Shown in pieces: positions 1-11,464 of a stretch of 64,000 bases of DNA. This stretch comes from Agapanthus africanus (lineage: Eukaryota > Streptophyta > Magnoliopsida > Asparagales > Amaryllidaceae), in the NCBI GenBank assembly GCA_030015575.1, contig JASDDO010000018.1, positions 379,435,908-379,499,907 on the forward strand, written 5' to 3'. A model generated the notes under the pieces. That model had not been told where the DNA came from, made no database searches, and saw only the letters and a list, made by a program, of their open reading frames with translations. The translations under genes and the position numbers were made by a program. Numbering within the stretch: the stretch's first letter is position 1; each line of letters begins with the position of its first letter.

Positions 1-1845
1 GAAGAGGAACAAAAAGTTCTTATTTCTCGTCATGCCCACTTTCTAGAACATCAGTTCTTAGAAAAAGAATTAAGTGGGAGCGCAGTAGAACTGGAAGAAA
101 TTCCAGAACCACAGACTATTACTGAAAGCTTAGTGGAACCAGAGGGTTCAAATGAACAGGACATTCCTACGCCGCTCCGCAGAAGTAGTAGGCAGTCTCA
201 TCCGCCCGAGAGATACTACGGTTTTCTCATAGACGGGGATAGAGAGGATTGCATCATAGACTATGATGAGCCTACTAGCTTCCAGCAGGCCGTTCAGAGC
301 GTTGACTCGGTAAAATGGCTGGATGCAATGCGGACCGAAATGGAGTCCATGTACACCAACAAAGTATGGACGTTGGACATTGCTCCAGACGGGGTAAAAC
401 CCGTAGGATGCAAGTGGATCTTCAAAAGGAAGATTGGTGTAGATGGACAGGTTGAGACCTATAAAGCTAGACTTGTAGCAAAGGGTTTCCGTCAAAGACC
501 TGGCTTGGACTATGACGAAACCTTTTCTCCAGTGGCTATGCTGAAATCCATTCGGATCCTTCTTGCCATTGCTGCCTTCCACGATTATGAGATTTGGCAG
601 ATGGACGTAAAAACCGCTTTTCTAAATGGAAGTTTAGAGGAGTGTGTCTATATGGATCAGCCAGAGGGTTTCATTCAGAGTGGGAGCAGCGGAAAGGTGT
701 GCAAGTTGCTTAAGTCCATCTATGGACTAAAGCAGGCATCGAGGAGTTGGAACATCTGTTTTGATGAGACGGTCAAGGAATTTGACTTTATCAAAAATCC
801 AGATGAACCATGCATCTATAGTAGATTTGTAGCGAGAACTGTAGTATTCCTTGTTTTATACGTGGATGACATTCTCTTAATAGGAAATGACATTCCTATG
901 CTACAATCTGTCAAGGGTTTCTTGTCACACAGGTTCTCCATGGAAGACCTGGGTGATGCCTCTTACATCCTGGGGATCCGGATCCATCGTGATAGATCCA
1001 AGAGGATATTAGGACTTTCACAGTCCAGGTACATCGACACCGTGCTGAAGAGATTCAGTATGGAAGATTCCAAGCGCGGTAACCTACCGGCTTGTCACGG
1101 GATCGCCCTCTCTAAAGAGATGTCTCCCAAGACTGATTTGGAGAGGGATCGCATGTCTATTATACCCTACGCTTCTGCGGTAGGCTCTATAATGTATGCG
1201 ATGTTGTGTACCAGACCGGATGTAGCTTATGCACTGAGTGTGGTAAGCCGGTATCAGTCAAACCCTGGGGAGAAACACTGGATAGCAGTAAAGAACATTC
1301 TCAAGTACCTGAGAAGGACTAAGGAGATGTTCTTGGTGTATGGCGGAAAAGACCTCCAGATTGAGGCCTTTGCTGACTCCAGCTTCCAGAGTGACAAGGA
1401 TGATTCCAAGTCCATGTCAGGTTTTGTCTTTACCCTCAATGGAGGGGCGGTGTGTTGGAAGAGTTCCAAACAGGAAACCGTTGCAGACTCGACTATGGAA
1501 GCGGAATACATCGCTGCATCTGATGCCGCAAAAGAAGCTGTCTGGATAAGGAAGTTCTTAAAAGAACTTTAGGTGGTTCCGTCCATTGTTGACCCAGTAC
1601 CTCTGTATTGCGACAACAACGGGGCTATAGCTTTAGCAAAGGAACCCAGGTCCCATCAGAGATCCAGGCACATCTTGAGGCGGTATCACCTGATCAGGGA
1701 GATCGTGGATCGCAAGGAGATCGAGGTTCGGAGGGTTGCTTCAGAAGAGAACACTGCAGATCCATTCACCAAGGCCTTACCCCAGACTCAGTTCGAGCGG
1801 CTGATCGAGATGATAGGTCTTCGGTACGCCAGTTCATGGCCTTAG
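1..1845 (+). pseudogene. Ty1/copia pol, 3' part: integrase tail, reverse transcriptase, RNase H (Cop-1)
   Basis: The frame is open from the left edge, so the start lies outside the window. The first 45 or so codons match the integrase C-terminal tail of copia polyproteins (VLISRHAHFLE). The RVT_2 reverse transcriptase follows, with YKARLVAKGF, VKTAFLNG, SIYGLKQASR and the catalytic YVDD at 859-870. RNase H follows, with [13 protein letters not shown], then CDNNGAIALAKEP and ADPFTKALP. A single in-frame TAG at 1570-1572 splits RNase H; the frame continues unchanged after it to the stop at 1843-1845. No frameshift is visible. In the family this polyprotein makes cDNA inside a virus-like particle. 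The polypurine tract and LTR follow at once, so this is the 3' end of an element. It is near-intact; the one TAG probably inactivates it, though readthrough cannot be excluded. Confidence 0.93.
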
Positions 1846-1859
1846 TGCAAGTGGGAGAT
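1846..1859 (+). promoter_or_regulatory. Polypurine tract of Cop-1
   Basis: The purine-rich run TGCAAGTGGGAGAT lies directly between the pol stop and the LTR start TGTTAG. The same motif precedes the LTRs of Cop-2 and Cop-3. It primes plus-strand cDNA synthesis in this family. Confidence 0.85.
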
Positions 1860-3953
1860 TGTTAGTGTATATGCCCTAGAGGCCATTACTGTATCATACT
1901 AGTTTGTATATTACTTGATGGAAGCTTGGGATATTCACCTTGTATAAACAATCTTGCTCAATATAGTAGTATGCTACTTGGTTTGTTTCTACTTCAATGT
2001 GTACTTGTGTTTATTTCAGTATATCACTTATACGCATTAGTGCAGCCCTTAGGATCTTTGCTTGATTACCAGCGTTGTGATGGCAGTCACACTAGTGGGG
2101 GCTGGGTAATCTATAGGCACATCCTTATACAGGTCCCTAGTCGTAGGACTATCGAGACAGGGCATCGATACTCCGGAGTAGACTAGCGTATGCGCTTCTC
2201 ATCCCAGTGTGGGAGATGGTCTGTCCCACAGCCATCAGTACGTCGTACTGGAGATAGTATACGGGTGCTCGTTGGGTTACGAGTACACTGGACAGGACTC
2301 GTCGGGAACTGAAAGGTTGGTATTATACCTATCGTCAGTTATCAGTTCCCAGGTGACATGAGTACAGCTTAGTCCGCTGACTTGACACTGGCACTTCGCC
2401 TCGAGTGTGTTCCCACTGCACTTTGATCACTACCCTACCACGGCTCAAAGGAGTCGTGCAAACAGGTGGTGGTTGGGTGCAGTCCCGAAGCACTTGGAGG
2501 CAGTGACGGTTAGACAGGATTCGTCTCTCCCGGTATTGGGGGTTGACATCGCGCTGTGTCTAGGAGAGCCATTACACGAGTAGTCCCTGGCCAGGGCAAG
2601 CGAGATATACTGGTAGGTTCCAGTGTTATCTCAGGGTGTTTCGGGCTTCACTCCGGCACGACTTGTACCGCTATTGGGGGACTGACGTTTTACCGCCCCC
2701 TAGGCCCGACATGCGATGTATCAGACGAACAGACCGGACTGTACGGAGAATGTCACAATCAGACTCAGTAGGAGTTCAGATGGGGTTTCACCTCGTCAGC
2801 CTTCTTGTCGGCATCTACCTGGGGACCGTTACGCACAGCTAGTGCCGCTTGCGGTCTGTGGTTAAACCCACTGCCAGCGTAGTGTCGAGTCTTTAGAGTC
2901 CCACACAGAGGGTATTCGCCTCTGGGCAAAACAGAGTAGAGGTCGCATGGTTTTGCGACAGGGTTCGTTCTCATCCGCGCACTTGTGCACGTTTGGAGTC
3001 CGGACGGATTATACTGGCAGGCTCTGGTTTGAGCCAGATACTGGTATATGTTTTGGGGTTGCTTTTATCTCTTGGTATTCTTGTTCCTCGGAACGAGAAT
3101 GCAGGTGTGTATGCACAGTTGCTTGAGGCGGAGGATGAGGTATTTCATTAGGGTTTCGGAACGGGTGCGTATGCACAGTTGACAGTCGTCTTTTTCCAAA
3201 CCCTAATGGATTTGTATTATATCAATTAATAATATATAATAAAATGAAATTGTGTCATGGTTGGTTTTTGTTGACTTGTTGACCATGGTTGACTTGTTGA
3301 CCATGGTTGAAGTTTTGACCATCATCATTACAAAAGAAAGATGCTCTTTGATTCTAGCAAATTCATTTAATGTTTGAAATGATAATGGTCATTCTAAAAC
3401 TTTCCATCAACCTTTTCATTTTCATTATTATTATTATTGATAATTCTTTTTCTTTTGCATTATGGTTGCAAGAAAGAAAAAGGATAGCTCATTCTATCAT
3501 ATTCATTCTCTCTCTTCACTTCATCTTCTTCTTTCTCTAGCTAAAGAGAAACCTTCTCATGTGTTGAGAATCCTTCTCTTTAAAAAGAAAAGCACCCCTT
3601 AGACACTCTCTACTCATTCTAGGTTCAAAGTTTTAGCAAGCCGGAAACCCTAGTTCACTCAAAGCACGAGGAAGAGCCCAAAGGTTGAACTCTCGAGGTG
3701 GATCCATCTTCGACGGAAGAAGGCGACAAAAAGAGAACCATCAACCTCTACAAAGTTTGAAGAAGAAGGAGTTCAAGTTTAGGTATAACCATCTTCATCC
3801 GAGTAGCTAACTCTCTTTAGCTAAGTATGCTAGTTTTAGTTTAGTTAAAGATCCCGACTTTGCTTAGTCCATGTTGCCCCTTGCGCTAAAAATTTGATTT
3901 TTATACCGTTTCCGCCTCCCCGTAAGAACCGGGGGTCGCAACGTGGACTTACA
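1860..3953 (+). repeat. 3' LTR of Cop-1 (2094 bp)
   Basis: It starts TGTTAGTGTATATGCCC and ends CTTACA, giving short TGT/ACA inverted termini. The start matches the Cop-2 and Cop-3 LTRs (ATGCCCTAGAGGCC). An internal block at about 2826-2925 (CCGTTACG, CCGCTTGCGG, GAGTCTTTAGAGTCC) is shared with both other copia LTRs although the surroundings have diverged. The 5' LTR lies left of the window, so age cannot be estimated. The 3' flank is CCGGT, the expected target duplication. Confidence 0.88.
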
Positions 3954-3985
3954 CCGGTCATGTTCCATCCTTTCGGGACGTGACA
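3954..3985 (+). repeat. Last 32 bp of a LARD LTR, cut by Cop-1
   Basis: The segment ends in GGGACGTGACA and matches the end of LTR3 at 25738-25769 with one difference. The rest of this LTR should lie left of Cop-1, outside the window. It is followed by minus-strand LTR-H sequence at exactly the same junction as at 25769/25770. Confidence 0.8.
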
Positions 3986-5021
3986 CAATGATAAAAGGCA
4001 TCCCTAAGCGGGAGCTAGCTCTTCGTCAATCGACGGTCACAACCACACAAGCAATATTATATACAACGCCGAAGGGCAAGGATTAAAACTCAAAAGGAAA
4101 CTCAAACATCAAGAAAACCACAATAATACAACGCGCGACTCTAAGGTCAAAAGAATATACAATTAGTTTTCTAAGTCTGAAACAATATACAAGTCTGGTT
4201 GATGGAGTCACTAGATACAACTGAAAATAAATAAAAGGTACAATGGTGGTCACGATGCAAGTGAACCCACCTACCAAAGCAAATCACCCGAAAAGGGAGC
4301 AGTGTGCCAGCAAAGCCGCACGAAACCTGTACGGCAAAACCTGTAAGAAACTGTGGCACAACGGGGGTGAGTTGCCAACTCGTGAGTAGAAAACATCACA
4401 GAGCAGAAATCGCATGTATGACGCATCCTAGGTCATATCAAGTAATATCCTCAAATAATATCCCGATCCATCTACACATAAGTGCAATACTATGTGCTCG
4501 TGTCAGTGCCTCAGATAGCAACATATCAGATATATGATGTATGAATGCATTACTAATGGAAACAGAATACATCATGAATGATACAACTGTTTTCTTTATT
4601 TAATGAGTAAATCGAGTATCATTAATGAAATCAACAGAGAAATCAGTGTCAAGCATCGACATAAAACATAAATCTCAATATCTCAATATCTCAGGCTCCG
4701 GCTATCCGTATTGGCCTGTATCATCAATCTCAATATCTCAGTGTCTCAAATCTCAATATCTCAATACCTCAGGCTCCGTCAATACGGATCGGCCCATATC
4801 ATCAATCACACGACCACGAACGGTATCCTCCAGATATCCGCCGCGCCAGACAATCACCGGTAGGCAGTCTGCCCCTGCCGGGCTCATTGTCTACAACTCG
4901 AGCTTCTTGCCCCGGGGTACCATACCGGGTCCACCATGTACCCGCAGACGGTTCATCCAACTCCTCGAATCGGGTCTCGAAAACCATCTCAGAACCGAGA
5001 AAACATCATGGTGGACAATAC
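3986..5021 (-). repeat. LTR-H' : partial minus-strand gypsy-type LTR
   Basis: The reverse complement matches the 3' third of the LARD LTRs: the conserved stretches around CCACCTACCAAAGC, GTTGCCAACTCGTGAGT and the arm CATGGTGGAC. It is a near-identical copy of 25770-26811, with about ten substitutions in 1 kb by eye. Its right end is cut by LARD-A just after GTGGACAATAC. The uninterrupted counterpart reads on from the same point at 26812. Short ORFs in it are shadows. Confidence 0.85.
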
Positions 5022-6530
5022 TGTAACGTTTTGAAAATCGTTTCGGTGAAATTTCGAAAAAAACGGTAAAATAATGGGGTTTTCTGTAAAAAGTCAAAAT
5101 GCAAATATCTTTATTATAAAATTAAATATACATATTCTAGCTATGTAGTTGCTAGTATTTGGTGTTTATTGTGCCACTGGTGAAATTTCAAATTTTCCGA
5201 AAAATTTTCCGAAATTAATTATTTTAATATTATTTTAAGCCGTCACTAATATATTTAATTAGGGAAAATTACAAATTGGAATGAGTTGAAACAAATTTTG
5301 TACATCATAAAAGATTAAATAAAATTTTATCATGTGGTTTTTGAAATGAAATCGTTTGCCAAAACGGTTTAGAAAATATTGAAGAAAAAGGCTTATTTTG
5401 TGAAAATAAAAGGGTTTTGGTGCATATTGTATTGGTGTTTGGTGTTCATTGCTCCACACACACACCCTCTCTTCTCACCCACTCAAATGGCCGGCCCCAC
5501 CACCACATTCCAGCAGCCCTCTCTTCAAAAAAAAAAAGAAAGAAAAGAGAATGAATAGAATAATGAAGGCATGGAGTTAATTAAAAGAGGTATGGGCTTT
5601 TCTCTTCTTGTCTTGACTTCACAATCATTTCAACACTCACATTCTCTCTCCCCTCTCCAAAAATTCAGCCGAGCCTCCCCATGAGCAGCCCCAACAATTC
5701 TCCATCTCATTTTTCCCTCAAGAATCTTCTCATTTTCCATCAAAAATCCTTCCAAATTACTACTAATTCCTGGTTAAATCCTAACCCATTATTCCCTAGC
5801 ACAATCAAGGATGGATCTTGAGCAAGGTAGCTAATTTGGGAGGCTTAGTTTCATGTTGATCTACCAATTTGTGAGGTATAAAATCCTTTCCCTTAGGTTC
5901 AATTGTTGCTTAATTACCTTAATCTAGCTAATTAGGTTTAATTGCTTATTTGGAAAAATTCAAGAAAAGGGTTTGTAAATCAAATTAGGGTTTTTTTCAT
6001 TGGGTATTGATCTTGATGTGGGGATTAACATGTTAATGTGATGCTAAAACTAATCTAGTTGCTAGTTTATTAATTGATGCTTGTAATTGTTAAAATTGGA
6101 ATTTTATGCAAACTAGGTTTTGGAAATTTATTGCAAATGTTAGACTAAAAATCTAATTAGGTTTTTCATGACTTCATTAACATTATAAAATATAGTTTAA
6201 TACTTTAGTTCATGAAAATCCAAGCTAAATTGTTGTTTGTGCATTTTTGTTATAAAATTGTTAAATTTGGGTATATAATTTCGGAATTTATGGAAATTGA
6301 TGAGAATAAATTATAGGAATGGTTTATATGACTTTGTTATGATATTTAGTGAATATTGTGGCCGCTAGATTCGTTTAAACATCAAGATATTGTATTAAAG
6401 CGGATAATTTTTGCTTATTAGGTTTTCGGAAAAATAGCTTTAAAGTGAATTTGAAGTTTTGGTGATTTTAACTTTTTTAATATATATATTTAAGGTGTTG
6501 TGAAACCACGATTGATACGTTTGAGTTTTT

Positions 6531-6766
6531 CTCGATGGTTTGGCGTTTGTACGCCGACGTCGAGGGTTTTTGGGTTGATTTGTGAAAGCAACCATAGGTT
6601 TTGACCTATGTGGGATTCACGTGTCGTTTCGGTCATGAATCAGATTTTAATACGATACGGTGCGTTATGATATGTAGGTACCCCATGTGGACTTCGAGAC
6701 GACAAGCAAGCGCGTGGCGACGTCGGCACCGGCGAACGAGGACCAGGTGAGTAGATTTATATCTAC
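6531..6766 (+). other. Cluster of three conserved hairpins in LTR1
   Basis: Three short hairpins lie here. First, CTCGA/TCGAG (6531-6535, 6560-6564) encloses GGCGT/ACGCC. Second, CATAGG/CCTATG (6593-6598, 6605-6610). Third, GTAGAT/ATCTAC (6751-6756, 6761-6766). All three recur in LARD-C with altered arms that still pair, for example TCTCGAT/ATCGAGA at 58978-59013. The position downstream of a TATA-like element suggests a structured RNA leader, which is inference. Confidence 0.6.
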
Positions 6767-7853
6767 GGGGAGAAGTCGGGTGGATGGCGTATAGCACCCC
6801 CGCAGTTCGTGGTGATGTATACGAATATGTATACACACATATATATATTGTTTATACATTGTTTGAGTATATTGATGATAATATGGATATTTGGTGTTCT
6901 TGGATAATTAGTGTCGCGAAACCCTAGAGTAGTGGTCGCACCACACATGCACACACCAACCCATACTGGCATACTTTCTTCTTTCATCTGTGCTTACGGG
7001 ATTATACAGTTATGTGTTCACATGGGTATGGGACTATGTGTTCACATACGGATTTGAGGATGATACTTGGGATTTATGATGAGTCGATGAGATTTGATTT
7101 TGAGGCCGTGAGATCGGTGATATAGCAGGGTTCGTATTTGAGATACGACATGAAGTTGTAGCGGGTCCTTGACGTAGTGTTTCACACACGTGCATGCATA
7201 CTCAGGCGGTATCAGTATTGTATTAGACGTAGATCAGTACCCCGATCATGATATTTGATAAAGAGAATGCCATGTGAATAGTATGAGGAATGTGATATTG
7301 ACCCGTACCCAGATTTGGGGATGCCGTACGACGGATTTGCGTACGAGCTATATTTTGATGATTGATCCGCACTCTTGACTTGGGATGTCTGATTATAGAT
7401 ATGGTATCGGATATGATATTATTGAGGCGGGATCACCGACTAATATATATACAGGTATGTATATGGATCGACTCAGATGTTAGGAGGTTTCCTTACCTGT
7501 AGTCCAGCTTGTTAACTTAGTCCTTTAGTTTAGTTTAGTTGTTAGATTAGATTGGATTCTTACCTATTTCTAAAACTAACGAATCGTGGGTATTTTAAAG
7601 GACAGCCCAAGGGATCCTACGGATATTTCAAAAGACGTATCTTTTCATAAAAACACCGTAGCCCCTATTTTCAAAACCCCATGATTCGTGTTATTTCAAA
7701 AGGCACCATTTGTAGGATTTATATTAGGGTAATGCAGTTTAGTTATCGTTGTGTCTAGTATTCCGTTCATTATTGCTGTTCGCTCCGCATCGCATACTTA
7801 TGTTATAATTTCTTAATGCATTGTTGATATCATATTGTTAGGACACCAGCACC

Positions 7854-7919
7854 ATTACCGATGATGCGTATGTACCACGTACACTTACTTGCCGGCTCAC
7901 ACACATCTTCATCGGTAAT
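7854..7919 (+). other. Conserved long-loop hairpin, ATTACCGATGA arms
   Basis: Arms ATTACCGATGA (7854-7864) and TCATCGGTAAT (7909-7919) enclose a strongly conserved loop with GCCGGCTCACACACAT. It recurs in every long gypsy-type LTR covering this point: about 15240 (LTR2), 24085 (LTR3), 27116-27181 (LTR-H, 13-bp arms), 53378-53441 (LTR-J, one mismatch) and 60299-60364 (LARD-C, 13-bp arms). Confidence 0.65.
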
Positions 7920-8212
7920 TGCCATGTCACGTACACCTCAGAAAATATTATTGCTTAACTTAGCTTTATAGCCAGTAGTTTGACATAATATTAGTGTACA
8001 TACCTTATATGCCAGGTTAGATATTGTAGTTATTACTTGTCGCTTCATGCATACTGTTATTCATTCTCAAGCTTATATTCAAGGTTTTAAATGCTATTGA
8101 TGATTCGGATTTCCATGATATTTTCTGGATTTGGAGGAAAACCGCAAAACATATATAAACTGATTTCTCTCTTTTTAAATAAAAGTGCGGTTTTTCCCAT
8201 GATGTATGAGTC

Positions 8213-8289
8213 GTCCACCATGAGTTTGCTGATAGATTTCGAGACCCGATTCGAGGAGACGGATGAACCGTTTCGGGTACATGGTGGAC
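8213..8289 (+). other. Conserved hairpin, GTCCACCATG arms
   Basis: Perfect 10-bp arms GTCCACCATG (8213-8222) and CATGGTGGAC (8280-8289) flank TTTCGAGACCCGATTCGAGG. It is kept in LTR2, LTR3, LTR-H and LARD-C. LARD-A itself inserted 7 bp past this arm in LTR-H'. Confidence 0.6.
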
Positions 8290-9494
8290 CCGGTAAGGTA
8301 CCCCGGGCAAGAAGCGCGTGATGATGACGATGTGAGCCTGGCAGGGGAGCACTACCTACTGGTGATTTTACCCGACGCGTCGGATATCCGGAGGATACCG
8401 TCGTGGTCTTGAGATGGATGGTAGGGGCCGGTCTGGACTGACGGCACCCTAGATATTGTGTTTGAGATATTGAGGTACAGAGATTGTGATACAGAGATAT
8501 CGAGATATTTGGACACTTGTTTTGTGTCGATGCTGGGCACTGTTTTATGCTGATTTCATTTATGGTACCTCACTTTTAAAATACAGAAATCTCACTGATT
8601 TATGAAAGCAGTTTCTTCAGTACATGCATTCTGTTTCATGCATTCATACATCATCCATATGATGCATTGCTACCTGAGGCACTGACACGGGCACATGGAA
8701 TTACACTCGGGTTAGATATTTACCCTAGCCTTGTTATAGGCTGCATGTTATACATATATTTGAGGATATATTATGATCATTGACCTAGGTTGCGTTATTT
8801 ATGCGATTTCTGTGCGTAGATGTTTTTCTATTCACGAGTTGGCAACTCACCCCCGTTGTGCCCCAGTTTCTTGCAGGTTTGCCGTACAGGTTTCATTACG
8901 GCTTTGCGGGCATAGTTTCTTTCGGGTGATTTGCTAGTAGGTGGGTTTACTTGTATCGTACCCCCATTATATATCTTGTATATCATTATTCTGTTGTATC
9001 TAGAAGTTCCATCAACCAAACATGTATTTATTTTGAGATAGAGACCAGTGATGTTATTCCTTCGACCTTAGAGTCGCGCGTTATATTTCTGTGGTTTTCT
9101 TGTGGTTTTGAGTTTCCTTTTGAATTTTGATCCTCGCCCTTGACGTTGTATATTATATTGCTTGTGTGGTTGTGACCGTCGATTGACGAAGAGCTAGCAA
9201 CCGTTTGGGGATGCCATTTTTGATTTCGTATACTATTCATGTTGTATCCCGTTTGGAGGCCAGTATTTACAAAGGAGACTCTGCCGAAATTTTCAGTAAA
9301 TATTTGATTTTTTAAAAAAACACATAATTCGGCTTATGCTATTAAAACTACTTGATTTGAATTGGTTTTCCTTCACTCTACTACTTTTCTTGGTTTGGAT
9401 TTCTGGGGTTTCGGTTTACTTAGATTACGTACGCCTCGAGACGTTCGTAGTTTAAGTGCCGGTCTTGTTCCGTACTTTCGGGGCGTGACAAAGT

Positions 9495-9507
9495 TGGTAT
9501 CAAAGCG
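9495..9507 (+). promoter_or_regulatory. Primer-binding site of LARD-A
   Basis: TGGTATCAAAGCG lies 4 bp after the LTR end. It matches the complement of the initiator methionine tRNA 3' end (TGGTATCAGAGC) with one change. LTR2 carries the same at 16879-16891. Confidence 0.85.
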
Positions 9508-10254
9508 TTAGGTTTTACCTTCGGAGCGTAGGATGACTCTTGGTTGATGGAATAGGTGACTAAAGTAGAGTGACATACCGTGGGTATGTTCCGCGGCATA
9601 TTTACGATACACTACTCCACTTAAGAAGCCTTAGGATGTACATTTTTTTGCTCAGTATTATATTCATTCCGATCTAGCCTCATCAGTACCAGTACGGTTT
9701 TGCTGCCACGATTACGGGCAAGAAGAGCTACGGCTAGAGTTGCGGTCAGCATGAGCTCGTCACGAGGACTGACCAGGGCAAAATTTCGGCAGCACACGAT
9801 TGCAGAGATGTGTCTTTTTACTGTGTTTCCGCGCCACTAGCGTTTGGCGGATCGCCTTTATGAGGTTACTCGGGTATGCTGATCGACGCTAGAGGATTGA
9901 GCCAATGATAGAGGCCAGCCAGATCTTGATGACCGTTGGTGTGTTGCTTATTCATGATGATCGAGGCACTGTTCAGCGTGCAGACGAGCGAGCCAGTTAT
10001 TGCTGCGAACGACGAGATATTGCCCCAGATGCTGGAATTAGTGCAAAACGAGTTGTACTAAGAGATGATAGAAGGTCGCTAGTCATCGAGGATGAATGAC
10101 TAGGACATGTGGATCGTTCGCCCACCCCGATGCGAGGTCATTAGATAGATTGATTCCAGCTAGAGACGACTTCACGCGGAGACGTTGGGAGTCGACAGAG
10201 ACGATCGAATGTCAGAAACCTATTATTCCAAATTTAAAGTAGTCGGAAAGACAT

Positions 10255-10540
10255 GCAGGCAATTCTATGGTCCCTCTAGAAGAATGAAACCCTAACTCGA
10301 CTTAATGACCGTGTGAAAGCCTTTGAACCTTCGGGTTTGCGGCAGTTCCACGGCGCCATTAGTGAGGCTTGGGTTTGCCCTTCTACGGCTGGACCACCGA
10401 TGCTGTGGTATGTACTCGATACTATTAAACTGTGCCCAAGATGTTGAGCTCTTGGAGGATTATGAGGTTTTGACGACTCGATCGGATGGCTCGACTTAAT
10501 TCGGATGCTAGGTGGTGAAATGCATTTCTTGGGAGACTCC
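10255..10540 (+). pseudogene. Decayed gag-like module
   Basis: One frame reads FEPSGLRQFHGAISEAW, resembling the plant gypsy gag motif in which an F-x-G segment is followed by A-x-x-W. It carries stops and is not translatable. The block from GACCCTCTAGAAGAATG (here GGTCCCTCTAGAAGAATG) to the TCGATCGGA motif recurs at 17641-17764, in LARD-C (62290-62580) and, unexpectedly, in the copia element Cop-2 (40930-41430). The gag assignment is tentative. Confidence 0.4.
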
Positions 10541-11464
10541 CGATACGATGATAGCCGTTGGAGCTCAGTCCATGCAGCCACGACGAGAAGAGTCCGAAGC
10601 GGTCGACATTAGAGAAAAGTGAAGAAAGAGGTTCGTATAAGATCTGGATATGATGACGTTCCCCTCCGCCGACATCAGAGATGCGATGCGCATGCCGAGG
10701 CAGAGTACTGGATATACCTTCCAGAAGGAGTCGTGATGGGTATGCAGCCGTTCCGGAGCAAGATGCAGATATAAGAAAGGACGATGACTTCCGGACAGTT
10801 GGCAGAGACGAGACATGGAAGAGACCATGAGCAGGATTCCTTCCAGGACACTGCTGCAATGATACTTGCACCAAGGATCAGATGTGTCACGTACATTCAC
10901 AGAGCCAGAGGCCGACGCCAGTGATATGTTGTCTTACGAGTGGTCGTGATGATTGACCGGGAGATGACAAGAGGCGTGCCAGAACGGGATCATCCCCGTT
11001 AGCACACCTGACAGGGCCGATGAGCCGATGGACCGAGAGATTGGTAATTCACAGTGAAGACCTTGACCCAGGAGTGGTCATTGTTACGCACACCAGCAGG
11101 CCAGAGTTCATGATCATCGACGAGACGTCCCACTAGTGACCGCGACAGTTGGCCCAAGATTCTTAGAGGATGCACTTGAGCGGTACTATTCCGCCATTAT
11201 TGATTTCGATGTTTTGGGTGATTTATTCGCATGATTTGATTTTGATGATTGTGGATTTACGATCTTTGCACAGTGTTGCACTTGATATCGTTTTCGTGCT
11301 TTGGTTTCACATGTTTGTGATTTTACGGTTTTAGACACTTGAGTTGATTTTGTGCGTATGCATGCACACGATTTGGTTCCTGTACTCTGTATAGTTTATA
11401 TATGCTTGCAGTGCAGTGATATGCCTTTTGTGCACTTAGATGCATTGGACTTTGATTTCGATGG

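Larger units (their letters stand above)
5022..9490 (+). repeat. LTR1 of LARD-A
   Basis: It begins TGTAACGTTTTG and ends GGGGCGTGACA. The full length recurs at 12385 (LTR2), 21264 (LTR3) and, more diverged, 57402 (LARD-C). It holds several inverted repeats conserved between copies (listed separately) and an AT-rich TATATATATTTAAGG near 6480 that could be a promoter element. LTR1 lacks a 12-bp TGTTTAATTAGG duplication present in LTR2 near 13300. ORFs in it, including a 111-codon minus ORF at 8017-8352, recur only because the LTR is duplicated. Confidence 0.92.

Noticed and set aside
4625-5026. 133-codon plus ORF, with a 150-codon version at 26409-26861
   Set aside because: It lies antisense in LTR-H and its duplicate and reads repetitive AATATCTCA sequence; similarity comes from the segmental duplication.
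8017-8352. 111-codon minus ORF present also at 15401-15736
   Set aside because: The two copies are the same place in LTR1 and LTR2. The frame is not preserved in LTR-H or LARD-C, and the region is a conserved hairpin, not a gene.
10425-10874. 149-codon minus ORF in the LARD-A interior
   Set aside because: No recognisable domain, overlaps decayed gag-like sequence, and is not kept in LARD-C.
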